Source of the DNA: WHSW01 sp033856255
GTDB taxonomy: Bacteria; Actinomycetota; Thermoleophilia; Solirubrobacterales; 70-9
Assembly (NCBI GenBank): GCA_033856255.1
Contig: JAWVFH010000010.1
Location: 1-64,000 of the forward strand
Length of the DNA stretch: 64,000 bases
Direction: 5' to 3'
Shown: in pieces, positions 1 through 8,700 of the stretch
How the letters are laid out: each line of letters starts with the position of its first letter
How positions within the stretch are numbered: position 1 is the stretch's first letter
Notes under the pieces: generated by a model
The model's database searches: none
Seen by the model: the letters and a program-made list of their open reading frames with translations, nothing else
Told to the model about the DNA's origin: nothing
Made by a program: the position numbers and the translations under genes

Positions 1-143
1 ACACCGCGTCCGGAGGCCCGGTCGGGGTGGGCACGGCGACGGCGAAGTCGATGGTGCTCAACATCGTCCTCGTGCACATCATCGGGATGATGGGCACACT
101 GGTGTTCTGGGGAGCAAATCCACGCGCTCCGATCGGAGGCTGA
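1..143 (+). CDS. MlaE/YrbE-family ABC transporter permease, C-terminal end (partial)
   Basis: The window opens inside this gene. Reading from base 3, 46 codons end at a TGA. The peptide runs from TASGGPVGVGTATAKSMV through a hydrophobic stretch to NPRAPIGG. The G-V-G-x-A-T-x-x-S-M-V segment followed by a last membrane helix is typical of the C-terminus of MlaE/YrbE permeases. In actinobacteria these partner Mce proteins in lipid import. Only about 47 residues are visible, so the family call rests on this short C-terminal signature. Confidence 0.7.
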   Translation, partial: TASGGPVGVGTATAKSMVLNIVLVHIIGMMGTLVFWGANPRAPIGG

Positions 144-194
144 GATCGACGCTCGACCCGACAAGGGCACCCCCGCCTCGCCGGACCGCCTGCG

Positions 195-599
195 ATGAGC
201 GAGCGACTGGAGACCAGGGAGCGGATCCTCGGCACCTTCGTGCTCGCGGTGATGACGGTCGCCTGCGTCGGCTGGTGGATCGGGGTCCCGGCGCTCGTCC
301 TCTGGGGCCTCGCCCACGCGACCAACGACGGCCCCACGCACTTCGTCGCCGGGGTGGTCGGCGTGCCGCTGGCGATGGTGGTCACGGCCCCGATCCTGAT
401 CTGGCTCAACGCGCTCTACCTGCGGGTCACCGGGATCCTCGCCCGCGCCGAGGCCGACGAGGATGAGACCGGCGGCTGGAGCCGCCGGCTGCGCGGCCCG
501 CTCGAGCCGCTGATGTTCGCCTCGCTGGCGGTCGCGATCGTCGCCCTCAGCATCTGGTTCTTCTTCATCGCCGACACCGCGCCCTCCAGCGTCCTCTAG
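195..599 (+). CDS. Small membrane protein of unknown function
   Basis: This encodes 134 aa with three predicted membrane segments, at about residues 12-37, 48-76 and 106-125. A charged acidic/basic stretch (AEADEDETGGWSRRLRG) lies between the second and third. I do not recognise the family. It follows the MlaE-type permease gene by about 50 bases on the same strand and could be co-transcribed, but nothing in it shows a role in lipid transport. Its stop codon overlaps that of the convergent downstream gene by four bases (CTAG). Confidence 0.6.
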   Translation: MSERLETRERILGTFVLAVMTVACVGWWIGVPALVLWGLAHATNDGPTHFVAGVVGVPLAMVVTAPILIWLNALYLRVTGILARAEADEDETGGWSRRLRGPLEPLMFASLAVAIVALSIWFFFIADTAPSSVL

Positions 600-1399
600 T
601 ACCAGGCCGAGTCCGGGTCCCGGGAAGGCTCGCGCAGGTCCCCGGCCTCGCGACCGAGCAGGTCCGGGTCCTCGCGGCCCAGCTCCCAGAGCATGTCGTC
701 GAGCAGCGGCGGCGAGATCCCGGTGCGCTCGGCGACCCGTTTCAGCGCCGCCCGGGTCGCGGCGCGGACCTCGTCCAGCCCGCCCGGCTCGACCAGGCCC
801 GAGCGCAGCGCCAGGCGCATCAGCACGTTGTCGGCCGAGACCTCCCAGCATTCGGGATCGGCGACCTCGAACCAGCCGCGGCGGTGGCAGATCTTCGCGT
901 AGAGCTGCGCCTTCTTCTGCAACGGGTCGGAGTAGGCCCGACAGCGAGCGAGCCGCGCCAGCAGGCCTCCCCCGCCGCCGAGCCGGCCGTCCGCGGCGGC
1001 GAGCAGGCCTGTCGCCCTGCCCCCGTACTCGCCCAGCAGCGGCGCCGCCAGGTCGCGCCACAGCTCCGCCCTGCGGCCCGGGTCGGCGACCGTCTCGCCG
1101 CCGACCCGGAAGAGCTCGGCCACCTGATCGCCCGTGACCTCGGTCAGCGAGGCGGCCGTCAGCAGACCCGGGCGCCGAGCCGCCGCCGCCAGAGCCACGG
1201 CCCACATCAGCTCGCTGCCGGCGACGGGCAGCGACCCGCCGACGCTGTGCGCGCGCTCGTAGCCGCTGCGATGGTCGACCGCGCACAGGAAGAGCGCCGC
1301 ATCGGGGTCGGGGACGTGGGCGAAGCCGGGCGGCTCGTAGGCCGCGAACAGCTCGCGTACCCGCGCCTCCACGGCCGCCGGCGGCTGCACGTCGCCCAT
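596..1399 (-). CDS. Conserved soluble protein, function not recognised
   Basis: This is a 267-aa predicted soluble protein, mostly alpha-helical, with no signal peptide or membrane segment. Notable stretches are FLCAVDHRSGYERAH near residue 36, DPLQKKAQLYAKICHRRGW near 155-175 and DNVLMRLALRSGLV near 190. The DPLxKKAQL plus LMRLALRxG layout recalls helical DNA-glycosylase-like or queuosine-salvage-like proteins, but I cannot place it firmly. Its ATG follows the TAG of the VOC gene upstream with no gap, so the two are probably one operon. The C-terminus is polar (REPSRDPDSAWY). Confidence 0.55.
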   Translation of the reverse strand: MGDVQPPAAVEARVRELFAAYEPPGFAHVPDPDAALFLCAVDHRSGYERAHSVGGSLPVAGSELMWAVALAAAARRPGLLTAASLTEVTGDQVAELFRVGGETVADPGRRAELWRDLAAPLLGEYGGRATGLLAAADGRLGGGGGLLARLARCRAYSDPLQKKAQLYAKICHRRGWFEVADPECWEVSADNVLMRLALRSGLVEPGGLDEVRAATRAALKRVAERTGISPPLLDDMLWELGREDPDLLGREAGDLREPSRDPDSAWY

Positions 1400-1789
1400 C
1401 TAGACCTCGTAGGTGGTCAGCTCGAGCGCGTGCCCGTCCGGGTCTCGGAAGTAGATCGAGTGGCTGATCTCGTGGTCGGAGAACCGAACCTCGAGCCCGA
1501 GCGCCTCGAGCGCCGCGCGTGCCTCGGCGAAGCCGGACCGGTCGACCCGAAAGGCGATGTGCAGGATCCGCACCGCGGGCGCCTCGGCGCCGGCCGGCGC
1601 CGACGACGGGTGCAGCTCCTGGGGGAAGATCGCGACGCCGGTCCCCTCCGCCACCATCACCACGGGCACCTCCCAGGCCTCGTGGACGCGCTCGAGCCCG
1701 AGCACGTCGGCGTAGAAGCGTTGCGAGCGCTCGAGGTCGGCGACCCCGATCGCGACGTGGTCGAGACCCTGGTTGCCGAATCGCGCCAT
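1400..1789 (-). CDS. VOC-superfamily (glyoxalase/bleomycin-resistance/dioxygenase fold) protein
   Basis: This is a 129-aa single-domain protein of the vicinal oxygen chelate family. The N-terminus LDHVAIGVADLERSQRFYADVLG is the classic first beta-alpha unit with the metal-binding His. The second half has LHIAFRV (second His) and ends YFRDPDGHALELTTYEV, where the Glu of LELTT completes the usual metal triad. Lengths of 120-140 aa are normal for methylmalonyl-CoA epimerase-like and glyoxalase I-like members, and the substrate cannot be told from sequence. A TAGCCT box lies seven bases before the ATG, so the mRNA is likely leaderless. Confidence 0.85.
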   Translation of the reverse strand: MARFGNQGLDHVAIGVADLERSQRFYADVLGLERVHEAWEVPVVMVAEGTGVAIFPQELHPSSAPAGAEAPAVRILHIAFRVDRSGFAEARAALEALGLEVRFSDHEISHSIYFRDPDGHALELTTYEV

Positions 1790-1796
1790 CGCCTCG

Positions 1797-1818
1797 AGGC
1801 TACATCGGCCGGTAGCCT
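1797..1818. promoter_or_regulatory. Divergent promoter pair between the VOC gene and the epimerase gene
   Basis: The 38-base gap between two divergent start codons holds a TAGCCT on the minus strand (1802-1797), seven bases before the VOC ATG. A second TAGCCT on the plus strand (1813-1818) lies nine bases before the epimerase GTG. Both fit a sigma-70-type -10 box that would give nearly leaderless transcripts. No clear -35 element or Shine-Dalgarno sequence is visible. Confidence 0.4.
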
Positions 1819-1827
1819 GCGGCGGCC

Positions 1828-2901
1828 GTGGCGAGGATCCTGATCACCGGCGGCGCCGGCTTCGTCGGCGCCAACCTGGCCGTGGCCCTGGCCGAGAGCG
1901 ACCCGAGTCGCGAGCTGATCGCGTTCGACAACCTCTACCGGCCCGGCTCGAAGCTCAACCTGCCCCGGCTCGAGGCGGCGGGAGTGCGCTTCCTCGAGGG
2001 CGACGTACGCGATCGAGAGGCGCTCGGCTCGATCGACCCGATCGACGCCCTGATCGAGTGCTCCGCCGAGCCCTCGGCGCTGGTGGGGATGAGCGGCGAC
2101 ACCTCATATGCGTTCGAGACGAACCTGGTCGGCGCCTACAACTGCCTCGAGCTCGCCCGCCGCGACGGCGCCCAGTTCGTCTTCCTCTCCACCAGTCGCG
2201 TCTATCCCTACCCGGCGCTCAACTCGCTGGCGCTGGAGCGGACCGAGACGCGCTTCGAACTCGATCCGCAGCAACCGTTCCCCGGCGCCTCGGCGGCCGG
2301 GATCTCGGAGGACTTCCCGCTCACCGGCCCGCGGACCCTGTACGGGGCGACGAAGCTCTCCGCCGAGCTGCTGGCGACCGAGTACGCGGCCAACTTCGGC
2401 ATCCCGACGGTGATCGACCGCTGCGGCGTGATCGCCGGGCCCTGGCAGATGGGCAAGGTCGACCAGGGCGTCTTCACCTTCTGGCTGTTGGCGCACTACT
2501 TCCGGCGGCCGCTCACCTACATCGGCTACGGCGGCGGCGGCCACCAGGTGCGCGACCTGCTGCACATCGCCGACCTGGTCGAGCTGATCCAACAGCAGCT
2601 CGCCGACCCCGGTGGCTGGGACGGATTCGTCGGCAACGTCGGCGGCGGCCGCGAGGTCAGCCTCTCGCTCCGCGAGACGACCGAGATCTGCCGCGAGCTG
2701 ACCGGCAACGAGGTCACCATCGAGCCCTCGGACGACGGGCGGCCCGGCGACGTTCCGCTATATATCTCCGACTGCGCACGGCTGTACGGGCACACCGCCT
2801 GGCGGCCGGCGAAAGGGCCACGGGAGGTACTCGCAGACATCTTCGCCTGGGTAGATGAACACACCGACGACGTCGCGGCGTCGCTGAGGCTGGGACCGTG
2901 A
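1828..2901 (+). CDS. NAD-dependent sugar epimerase/dehydratase (CDP-paratose 2-epimerase-like)
   Basis: This is a 357-aa extended short-chain dehydrogenase. The N-terminal ILITGGAGFVGANLAV is the Rossmann NAD-binding glycine motif. STSRVYPYP supplies the catalytic Ser region and YGATKLSAE (near residue 171) the YxxxK motif. Length and overall pattern fit nucleotide-sugar 2- or 4-epimerases such as the CDP-paratose/tyvelose group. It likely makes an activated sugar for the surface polysaccharide. The GTG start is chosen because the glycine motif follows immediately and a TAGCCT box lies nine bases upstream. Its TGA overlaps the GTG of the following glycosyltransferase (GTGA), so the two are coupled. 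Confidence 0.85.
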   Translation: MARILITGGAGFVGANLAVALAESDPSRELIAFDNLYRPGSKLNLPRLEAAGVRFLEGDVRDREALGSIDPIDALIECSAEPSALVGMSGDTSYAFETNLVGAYNCLELARRDGAQFVFLSTSRVYPYPALNSLALERTETRFELDPQQPFPGASAAGISEDFPLTGPRTLYGATKLSAELLATEYAANFGIPTVIDRCGVIAGPWQMGKVDQGVFTFWLLAHYFRRPLTYIGYGGGGHQVRDLLHIADLVELIQQQLADPGGWDGFVGNVGGGREVSLSLRETTEICRELTGNEVTIEPSDDGRPGDVPLYISDCARLYGHTAWRPAKGPREVLADIFAWVDEHTDDVAASLRLGP

Positions 2902-3773
2902 AGCTCTCGGTCGTCGTCCCCGCCCACAACGAGGCCGGCTCGATCGCCGAGACCCTGCGGCGGACGATCGAGCACCTCGATCGCGCCCGGATCGAGCACG
3001 AGATCCTGGTCGTCGACGACGCTAGCGTCGACGGCACGGTCGACGTCGTCGCGGCGATCGCCTCCGAGCATCCGCAGGTCCGCTGCCTGCGCTCGCATCA
3101 TCCGCGCGGCTTCGGGTTCGCGGTCAGATCCGGGCTGGAGCGCTTCGAGGGCGACGCGGTCGCGGTGATGATGGCCGACGGCTCCGACGACCCGGGCGAC
3201 CTGGTCCGCTACCACGAGCTGCTGGTCCAGGGCTACGACTGCGTCTTTGGCTCCCGCTTCATGCCGGAGTCCGAGATCCACGACTACCCGAAGCCGAAGC
3301 TGGTCCTCAACCGGCTCGCGAACTGGTTCATCCGCGTGCTCTTCCGCCACGGCTTCAACGACACGACCAACGCCTTCAAGGCATACCGGCGCGAGGTCGT
3401 GCAGACGATCCAGCCGCTGCTCTCCAACCACTTCAACCTCACCGTCGAGATGCCGCTGAAGGCGATCGTCCGCGGCCACAGCTTCGCGGTGATCCCGATC
3501 TCGTGGCGAAACCGCACCTCGGGCGAGAGCAAGCTCGCGATCCAGGAGATGGGCAGCCGCTACCTGTTCATCGTCCTCTACGTCTTCCTCGAGCACCACC
3601 TGAGCCGCGGCGACTACCGGCGCGGCGAATGGGCCGCCGTGCAGAGGTCCACGGGTCCGCCCGTGGCCTCCAGCTCCCAGGGCTCCGAGGAATCGTCGGC
3701 CGGCAGCGAGAGCGCGGCCGCTTCGCCCGCGGCAAGCCGGCCGAGCGCCACCGGGAACGACTCGCCGGCGTAG
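2898..3773 (+). CDS. Family 2 glycosyltransferase (polyprenyl-phosphate sugar synthase-like)
   Basis: This is a 291-aa GT-A enzyme. LSVVVPAHNEAGSIAETL and EILVVDDASVDGTVD form the nucleotide-binding half, MMADGSDDPGD is the metal-binding DxD region, and NAFKAYRREVV with EMPLKAIVRGH follows as in dolichol-phosphate mannose synthase-like proteins. A hydrophobic segment near residues 220-230 may anchor it. The catalytic domain seems to end near DYRRGEW (residue 245). The last 45 or so residues are Ser/Ala-rich and lie antisense to the 3' end of the convergent membrane protein gene. Translationally coupled to the upstream epimerase. Confidence 0.88.
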   Translation: MKLSVVVPAHNEAGSIAETLRRTIEHLDRARIEHEILVVDDASVDGTVDVVAAIASEHPQVRCLRSHHPRGFGFAVRSGLERFEGDAVAVMMADGSDDPGDLVRYHELLVQGYDCVFGSRFMPESEIHDYPKPKLVLNRLANWFIRVLFRHGFNDTTNAFKAYRREVVQTIQPLLSNHFNLTVEMPLKAIVRGHSFAVIPISWRNRTSGESKLAIQEMGSRYLFIVLYVFLEHHLSRGDYRRGEWAAVQRSTGPPVASSSQGSEESSAGSESAAASPAASRPSATGNDSPA

Positions 3774-5320
3774 CGGCGCAGGCGCAGGTCCGCGGTCCCC
3801 GGGCCGGGTGCGCGGAGGATCGTCTCGCCGGGGGCGAGCTCGATCACGCCGGCGCCGCCGGGCGGCGGCTGGCACCCGGATACCGCGGGGAGCGGCCGCA
3901 GGGCGAGCTCGTAGGCCGCGCCGAGGACCTTGTCGGCGGCCACGCGGGCGCTCTCGGGAGCGGTGGCCAGCTCGGCGAGCGAGTACGCGGGCGATCCGAA
4001 GGCGTCCGCGGCCGAGAGGTAGGACCCCGCGTCGACGAGGGTGAAGTAGTTGAAACCGGAGTTGTGCGGGGTCAGCACGAGGCCCGGGTCGACGCGATCG
4101 CGGGCGATCTCGAGCCCCGCGAGGTCTCCGCGCACCAGGGCCGTGCTCGCCTCGAGCGGGTGCAGGCGATCGCGCATCGTCGCCAGGTTCGACGCCGTCG
4201 CGGCCAGCGAGGCCACCAGGGCTATCGCGATCACGACCGGGCTCGCCCGGCGCCCGCGCCAGACCTCGGCGGCTGCCATCAGCAGGAGCACGGCACCGAC
4301 GTACTGGTAGCGAGGGCTGATCGCGGCGCGGAAGAAGCTGGCGTTGATCGCGGTCAGGAACCACCACGCGACCCCGGCAGTGAGCGCGGCCAGCAGCCAC
4401 TTCGAGACCCGGCGCGAGGTCGCGAGCTGGACGCTCGCGGCGACGACCAGCAACGCGAGCAGGGGACGGCCCCAGTCGAGCGAGCCCGCGACCTCGTCGC
4501 CGCTGCCCGGGGCGAAGCCGAGCAGCGACGACAGCGAGGAGGCGTAGCCGTCGACGATGAAGCCCGGCGAGGTGGCGACGTTGTCGAAGGAGAGCTGGTT
4601 GGCGTCCGAGCTCCCCCAGCCCAGGTACCAGAGGGCGTACAGCACCGCCGGGATCGCGCCGATCCAGGCGCGCGAGCGCAGCTCGCGGTCGAAGCCGATC
4701 GTGACCAGGGCCGCGGCGACGAAGATGAGGCCGAGCGTCTGGAAGGTGAGGGCGAAGACGAGCAGCCCGCAGCAGGCGATGTCGCCGCGGCGGTCGCCGC
4801 GCTCGAGCGCCAACAGGGCGCCGATCCCGCACGCCATCGGAGCGAAGTAGCCGAGCTGGAACGGCGACAGCAGGTCCTCGTAGGCGGTGCCCATGAAGAG
4901 GACCGGCAGCGTCGCGGCGAGGGCGAGCCAATCGCCGACCCGGCGGCGCAGCCAGACGAAGAGCAGCACGACGCTGGCCAGGAAGGCGAGCGTGGCGGCG
5001 ATCGCATACGGCGTCAGCGAATCCATCCCGAAGGTGGCCTGGATCGCCTTGTAGACCGCGACCAGGCTCATCGAGGGGTGGCCGGCGTGATCGAGGAAGA
5101 AGGCGTGGACGCTGAAGCCGCGACGGTGCAGGAGCACCTCCCAGTCGTCGATCAGGAAGGTGAGCTTCGAGTTCAGCGCCACCAGGAGCGCGCCCGAGAC
5201 GACGACCGCGAACCCGAACAGGGACTCGGGCAGCCGCGGGTCGCCGATCAGCGCCCGTAGCCCGGCGCCGCGATCCCGGCGGGCGGGCCCGGGCGCCGCG
5301 GGTGAGGCCGCCCCGCTCAC
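3614..5320 (-). CDS. GT-C-like polytopic membrane protein, paralog 1
   Basis: This is a 568-aa protein with about ten membrane helices and a C-terminal soluble domain of about 170 residues. After the first helix comes LTFLIDDWEVLLHRRGF, an acidic loop placed as in GT-C glycosyltransferases, which use lipid-linked sugars outside the membrane. Further shared motifs are AYEDLLSPFQLGY, WYLGWG, SPRYQYVGA and DAFGSPAYSLAEL. Two paralogs occupy the same operon (5317-6999, 8701-10422). I chose the GTG at 5320 because it overlaps the upstream stop as GTGA; a longer frame opening at 5374 would run into the paralog. The last 160 bases overlap the convergent glycosyltransferase gene. Sugar and acceptor are unknown. 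Confidence 0.75.
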   Translation of the reverse strand: MSGAASPAAPGPARRDRGAGLRALIGDPRLPESLFGFAVVVSGALLVALNSKLTFLIDDWEVLLHRRGFSVHAFFLDHAGHPSMSLVAVYKAIQATFGMDSLTPYAIAATLAFLASVVLLFVWLRRRVGDWLALAATLPVLFMGTAYEDLLSPFQLGYFAPMACGIGALLALERGDRRGDIACCGLLVFALTFQTLGLIFVAAALVTIGFDRELRSRAWIGAIPAVLYALWYLGWGSSDANQLSFDNVATSPGFIVDGYASSLSSLLGFAPGSGDEVAGSLDWGRPLLALLVVAASVQLATSRRVSKWLLAALTAGVAWWFLTAINASFFRAAISPRYQYVGAVLLLMAAAEVWRGRRASPVVIAIALVASLAATASNLATMRDRLHPLEASTALVRGDLAGLEIARDRVDPGLVLTPHNSGFNYFTLVDAGSYLSAADAFGSPAYSLAELATAPESARVAADKVLGAAYELALRPLPAVSGCQPPPGGAGVIELAPGETILRAPGPGTADLRLRRYAGESFPVALGRLAAGEAAALSLPADDSSEPWELEATGGPVDLCTAAHSPRR

Positions 5321-6999
5321 GATGCCGGTGCGCAGATCTCGACCACCCCGCGGCCGTCGAGCTGGAGCTGCCACGGCTGTGGGGACTGGTCTGCGGGGAT
5401 CTCGATCAGCTCGGCGTCGCCGCCGCCAACCCGGCCGGCGTTGACCGGGAACGAGGCGCTCGCGTAGCGGCGCATGCGCACCGTCGCGGCGGCGCCGCGA
5501 GCCGGCCGCACCACGGCGCCGCCGGGGGGAGCCTCGGCGACCGCCGGTCCCGGGTCGAGGTCGAAGGGCTCACAGGCGCCCGCGGGTGTGTCGAGCGGAA
5601 CCGTCCGGGGCTGCAGGGCGAGCGCCGAGGCGAAGACGGTGTCGGCGGACACGCGCGCAGCCTCGGGCGCGTCGAGCAGCTCGGCGGGCGTGTAGGCCGG
5701 CGAGCCGAAGGCGTCGATCGCCGAGAAGTAGGAGGCGGCGTCGACGATCCCGAGGTAGTCGACCCCCGAGTTCTGCTCGGTGAGCACGTAGTCGGGTGCG
5801 ACCTCCTCCCGGGTCAGCTCGAGCGCGGCGAGCCCGCCCTTCTGCTGCTCGGCGATCCCGGCGAGGCCATGCGCCTCGTCTCGCAGGAGCGAGAAGTTGG
5901 CGAGCGCGGCGAGCGCGGCGACGGCGACCACGGTCGCAACCGCGAAGCGGCTCACCCTGACGCCGCGGAGCAGCTCCGCCCCGATCATCACCCAGAGCAC
6001 GACGCCGACCAGCTGGTAGCGCCCGGACGTGGCCTGGCCGAAGAAGGAGGCGTTGAGCCCCGTCAGCGTCCAGAAGGAGAGCTGGGCCGCGATCACCGCC
6101 CAGAGGCGCCGCGGCATCGCCCCGATCCCCGCCCTGGCCACCCGCCAGATGCCGAAGGCGATCGCGACCAGCAGCAGCGGGCGGCCCCAGTCGAGCGGGC
6201 TGAGACTCATCTCGTCGCGCGGGACGGCGAGCCCGAGCAGCGTCGAGAGGCTCGAGGAGAGGCCGTCGCCGACGTAGCCGATCAGGGTCTCGAAGTTGTG
6301 GAAGGAGACGAAGTTCTGAGCGTCGCGGCCCCAGCCGAGATACCAGACCATCCACAGGGCCGCCGGGATCGCGATCACCCAGGCGCGCCGGAAGCGCTCG
6401 CGCGTGAAGGCGATGTCGATCGTCGCCGCGAGCGCAAACGGGATCGCCACGTGCTGGCAGAAGAGCCCGATCGTCAGCAGCACCGCGGCCGCGACGTCGC
6501 CGGCGCGGCTGGGGCGATCGAGCGCCAGCAGGGCGCCCACCCCGCAGCCGAGCGCGATCACGAGGCTGATCTGGAACGGGAACAGGAGGTCGTCCCAGGA
6601 CGGGCCCAGGAAGAGGATCGGCAGCAGGGCGGCGAGCGCCAGCCACTCCCCCACCCGCCGCCGGACGTAGACGAAGACGACGACCATCGTGGCGGCGTAG
6701 ACGACGACGTGGGCGAGCTGGAAGGGCAGCGGCGACTCGATCCCGAAGACCGCGATCAGGAGCTTGTAGATCGCCAGCGGGATCGCCAGCAGCTGCTCGA
6801 CGAAGGGCGTCAGGTAGACGTCGAGGCCGGAGCCGCGGCGGTCGAGGATGAAGGCCCACTCGTCGCGCCAGAACGTCAGCGCGGAGAGCCAGTGGATGAG
6901 GGCCCCGGCGGAGACGAGCAGCGCGGCGGCGAACAGGAGCGTCCCCGGCCCGGCGGCACGGGCGCGCTCGATCACGCCTGTGTGAGCACGGGCCTCCAC
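5317..6999 (-). CDS. GT-C-like polytopic membrane protein, paralog 2
   Basis: This is a 560-aa paralog of its two operon neighbours with the same plan: one helix, an acidic loop (LTFWRDEWAFILDRRG), about nine more helices with SWDDLLFPFQISL, WYLGWG and SGRYQLVG, then a soluble C-terminal domain with DAFGSPAYTPAELL. Here the loop reads DEW where the other two have DDW. The GTG start lies one base after the TAG of the upstream GT2 gene, and its stop overlaps the next paralog's start (GTGA). A role in transferring sugar from a polyprenyl-phosphate donor on the outer membrane face is inferred from topology and context only. Confidence 0.75.
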   Translation of the reverse strand: MEARAHTGVIERARAAGPGTLLFAAALLVSAGALIHWLSALTFWRDEWAFILDRRGSGLDVYLTPFVEQLLAIPLAIYKLLIAVFGIESPLPFQLAHVVVYAATMVVVFVYVRRRVGEWLALAALLPILFLGPSWDDLLFPFQISLVIALGCGVGALLALDRPSRAGDVAAAVLLTIGLFCQHVAIPFALAATIDIAFTRERFRRAWVIAIPAALWMVWYLGWGRDAQNFVSFHNFETLIGYVGDGLSSSLSTLLGLAVPRDEMSLSPLDWGRPLLLVAIAFGIWRVARAGIGAMPRRLWAVIAAQLSFWTLTGLNASFFGQATSGRYQLVGVVLWVMIGAELLRGVRVSRFAVATVVAVAALAALANFSLLRDEAHGLAGIAEQQKGGLAALELTREEVAPDYVLTEQNSGVDYLGIVDAASYFSAIDAFGSPAYTPAELLDAPEAARVSADTVFASALALQPRTVPLDTPAGACEPFDLDPGPAVAEAPPGGAVVRPARGAAATVRMRRYASASFPVNAGRVGGGDAELIEIPADQSPQPWQLQLDGRGVVEICAPAS

Positions 7000-7000
7000 G

Positions 7001-7750
7001 CTAGGCCGTGAACTTGCGCGAGCGCAGCAGGTGGGCCCGATGCAGGACGAGCCGGCCCGCCGCCCACAGCGTCTTCACGCCGTAGACCGTCGAGACCCAG
7101 GGGCCGACCGAGGAGGCCTCGGAGAAGTAGCGGGTCCGGGCCGGCACCTCGGCGATCCGGAAGTCGAAGTAGGACGCCTGCATCAACAGCTCGGAGTCGA
7201 AGACGAAGTCGATCGAGTTGCGCAGGAACGGCACCGTCAGCAGCAGGTCGCGGCCGTAAGCCCGGTAGCCGGTGTGCAGGTCCGTCAGGTCGGTGCCGAG
7301 GACGAGGTTCTCGATCGTGGTCAGGCCGCGGTTGGCGATTCGCTTGTAGAGCGGCATCCCGGCCGCCCGGGCGGCGCCCCGCTCGGCCATCCGGGTGCCG
7401 AGCACGAGGTCGGCCTCACCCGCCTCGATCGGGGCGACCAGCTTCGGGATCAGACCGGGCTCGTACTGGCCGTCGGGGTGCAACATGACGACGATCTGGG
7501 CACCGCGCTGCAGGGCCTCGAGGTAGCAGGTCTTCTGGTTGCCGCCGTAGCCGACGTTGTGCGGGTGCCAGACGACGTGAACGCCGAGCTCGCGGGCGAT
7601 CTTCAGGGTCTCGTCGGTGGAGCGGTCGTCGACGAGGATGATCTCGTCGACGACGTCGCGCGGGATCGCGGCGACCGTGGTCTCGAGCGTCTTGGCGGCG
7701 TTGAGCGCCGGCATCACCACGACCGTCTTCGGCCGCCCGCCCTCAGACAC
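7001..7750 (-). CDS. Family 2 glycosyltransferase (polyprenyl-phosphate mannose/glucose synthase-like)
   Basis: This is a 249-aa GT-A protein. TVVVMPALNAAKTLETTVAAI and IILVDDRSTDETL bind the nucleotide sugar, and VVMLHPDGQYEPGLI carries the D-x-Q/D metal region. YKRIANRGLTTIENLVLG and LHTGYRAYGRDLL match DPM1-like synthases, without C-terminal membrane helices. It lies between two GT-C-like genes. That pairing fits a donor-making enzyme (sugar-phosphate-polyprenol) serving GT-C transferases. The GTG start overlaps the end of the upstream methyltransferase gene by eight bases. Confidence 0.88.
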   Translation of the reverse strand: MSEGGRPKTVVVMPALNAAKTLETTVAAIPRDVVDEIILVDDRSTDETLKIARELGVHVVWHPHNVGYGGNQKTCYLEALQRGAQIVVMLHPDGQYEPGLIPKLVAPIEAGEADLVLGTRMAERGAARAAGMPLYKRIANRGLTTIENLVLGTDLTDLHTGYRAYGRDLLLTVPFLRNSIDFVFDSELLMQASYFDFRIAEVPARTRYFSEASSVGPWVSTVYGVKTLWAAGRLVLHRAHLLRSRKFTA

Positions 7751-8681
7751 GGCGGGCCTCCACGTAGACCGTGCCGCCGCGCCGTAGCGCGGCCTCGCCG
7801 AGCGCGCCCGCGACCGCCAGCGGCAGAGCCAGCGCCGCGGCGCCCAGGATCGCGGCGCGCCGGCCGGCCGGGAGCGGCCGCCTGCGGGCCTCGGGCCGGC
7901 GAATCGCGTCGTACAGGTCCGGACGGCCCGGGAGCAGCCCGACGATCCCGTGCAGCCAGCCGAAGACGACCTGGCCGCCGCGCAGGTAGCTGGTCCGCTC
8001 GATCCGCATCCCGAGCGATCGCAGCCGCGCGCGCAGCGCCCGAGCCGGGACGTGGACCAGATGCCGTGGCAGGTCCAGCGCCAGCCAGCGGTCGCCGAAC
8101 AGCCGAGCCTGGACGCTGGCCGGGTTGGGCATCGCGATCACCAGCGCGCCCTCCGGCTCGAGCAGCGCGACAGCGTCGGCAACCGCATCGCCGGCGCCCC
8201 GCAGGTGCTCGAGCGAGTGCCAGAAGACGACGGCCGCGCACCGCTCGTCGAGGTCGCCCAGCTCGACCGCCCGGACGTCGGGGCGGGTCGCCTCGCGCTC
8301 GAGCCCGATCGCCGGCCGCCCCCGAGCCGCGAGCGCGTCCAGCAGCGCGCCGTCGCCGGCGCCGACGTCGAGCACCGTCCCCGGCGGGGCGATCCGGTCG
8401 AGCCGCGCCGCGAGCGTGCCGCGAGAGCGTCTGAGGATCCGGTCGCCGAGGCCGGAGAAGCGGCCCTGCTCGGGGCGATACCAGCTGCCGTAGGCGAGCT
8501 CGAGCTCGGCGTCCGTGGGCGCGGGCCAGGTGGTCTGCGAGCCGCAGCGACCGCAGCCCACCCTGCCGGGCGGATGCGGAGCCTCGGGCTCGATCGGCGC
8601 CCCGCACCACGCGCACGCCGCGCCGCCTTCAACGGCGCTCACGGCCGAAGCCACGGGTGGAGCGGGGCCTGCGTTCGCCAT
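7743..8681 (-). CDS. Class I SAM-dependent methyltransferase with N-terminal zinc ribbon
   Basis: This is a 312-aa protein. Residues 20-45 hold a CxxC...CxxC pair (CAWCGAP and CGRCGSQ), a small zinc ribbon. VLDVGAGDGALLDAL is SAM-binding motif I and VFWHSLEHLRGAGDA the family's post-II motif; GGTVYVEARRV ends the protein. The same plan recurs at 30680-31639, so they are paralogs. The ATG at 8681 was chosen because residues before it in the longer open frame are low-complexity and antisense to the neighbouring gene's 3' end. Likely methylates a sugar or sugar-lipid intermediate; the acceptor is unknown. Confidence 0.85.
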   Translation of the reverse strand: MANAGPAPPVASAVSAVEGGAACAWCGAPIEPEAPHPPGRVGCGRCGSQTTWPAPTDAELELAYGSWYRPEQGRFSGLGDRILRRSRGTLAARLDRIAPPGTVLDVGAGDGALLDALAARGRPAIGLEREATRPDVRAVELGDLDERCAAVVFWHSLEHLRGAGDAVADAVALLEPEGALVIAMPNPASVQARLFGDRWLALDLPRHLVHVPARALRARLRSLGMRIERTSYLRGGQVVFGWLHGIVGLLPGRPDLYDAIRRPEARRRPLPAGRRAAILGAAALALPLAVAGALGEAALRRGGTVYVEARRV

Positions 8682-8700
8682 CTGGGACCGGGAGTGGATA

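Noticed and set aside
2526..4931. An 801-codon open frame on the minus strand
   Set aside because: It is antisense to the epimerase and GT2 genes, then out of frame with the membrane protein gene. It is Arg/Pro/Ala-rich without any motif; such long antisense frames are normal at this GC content.
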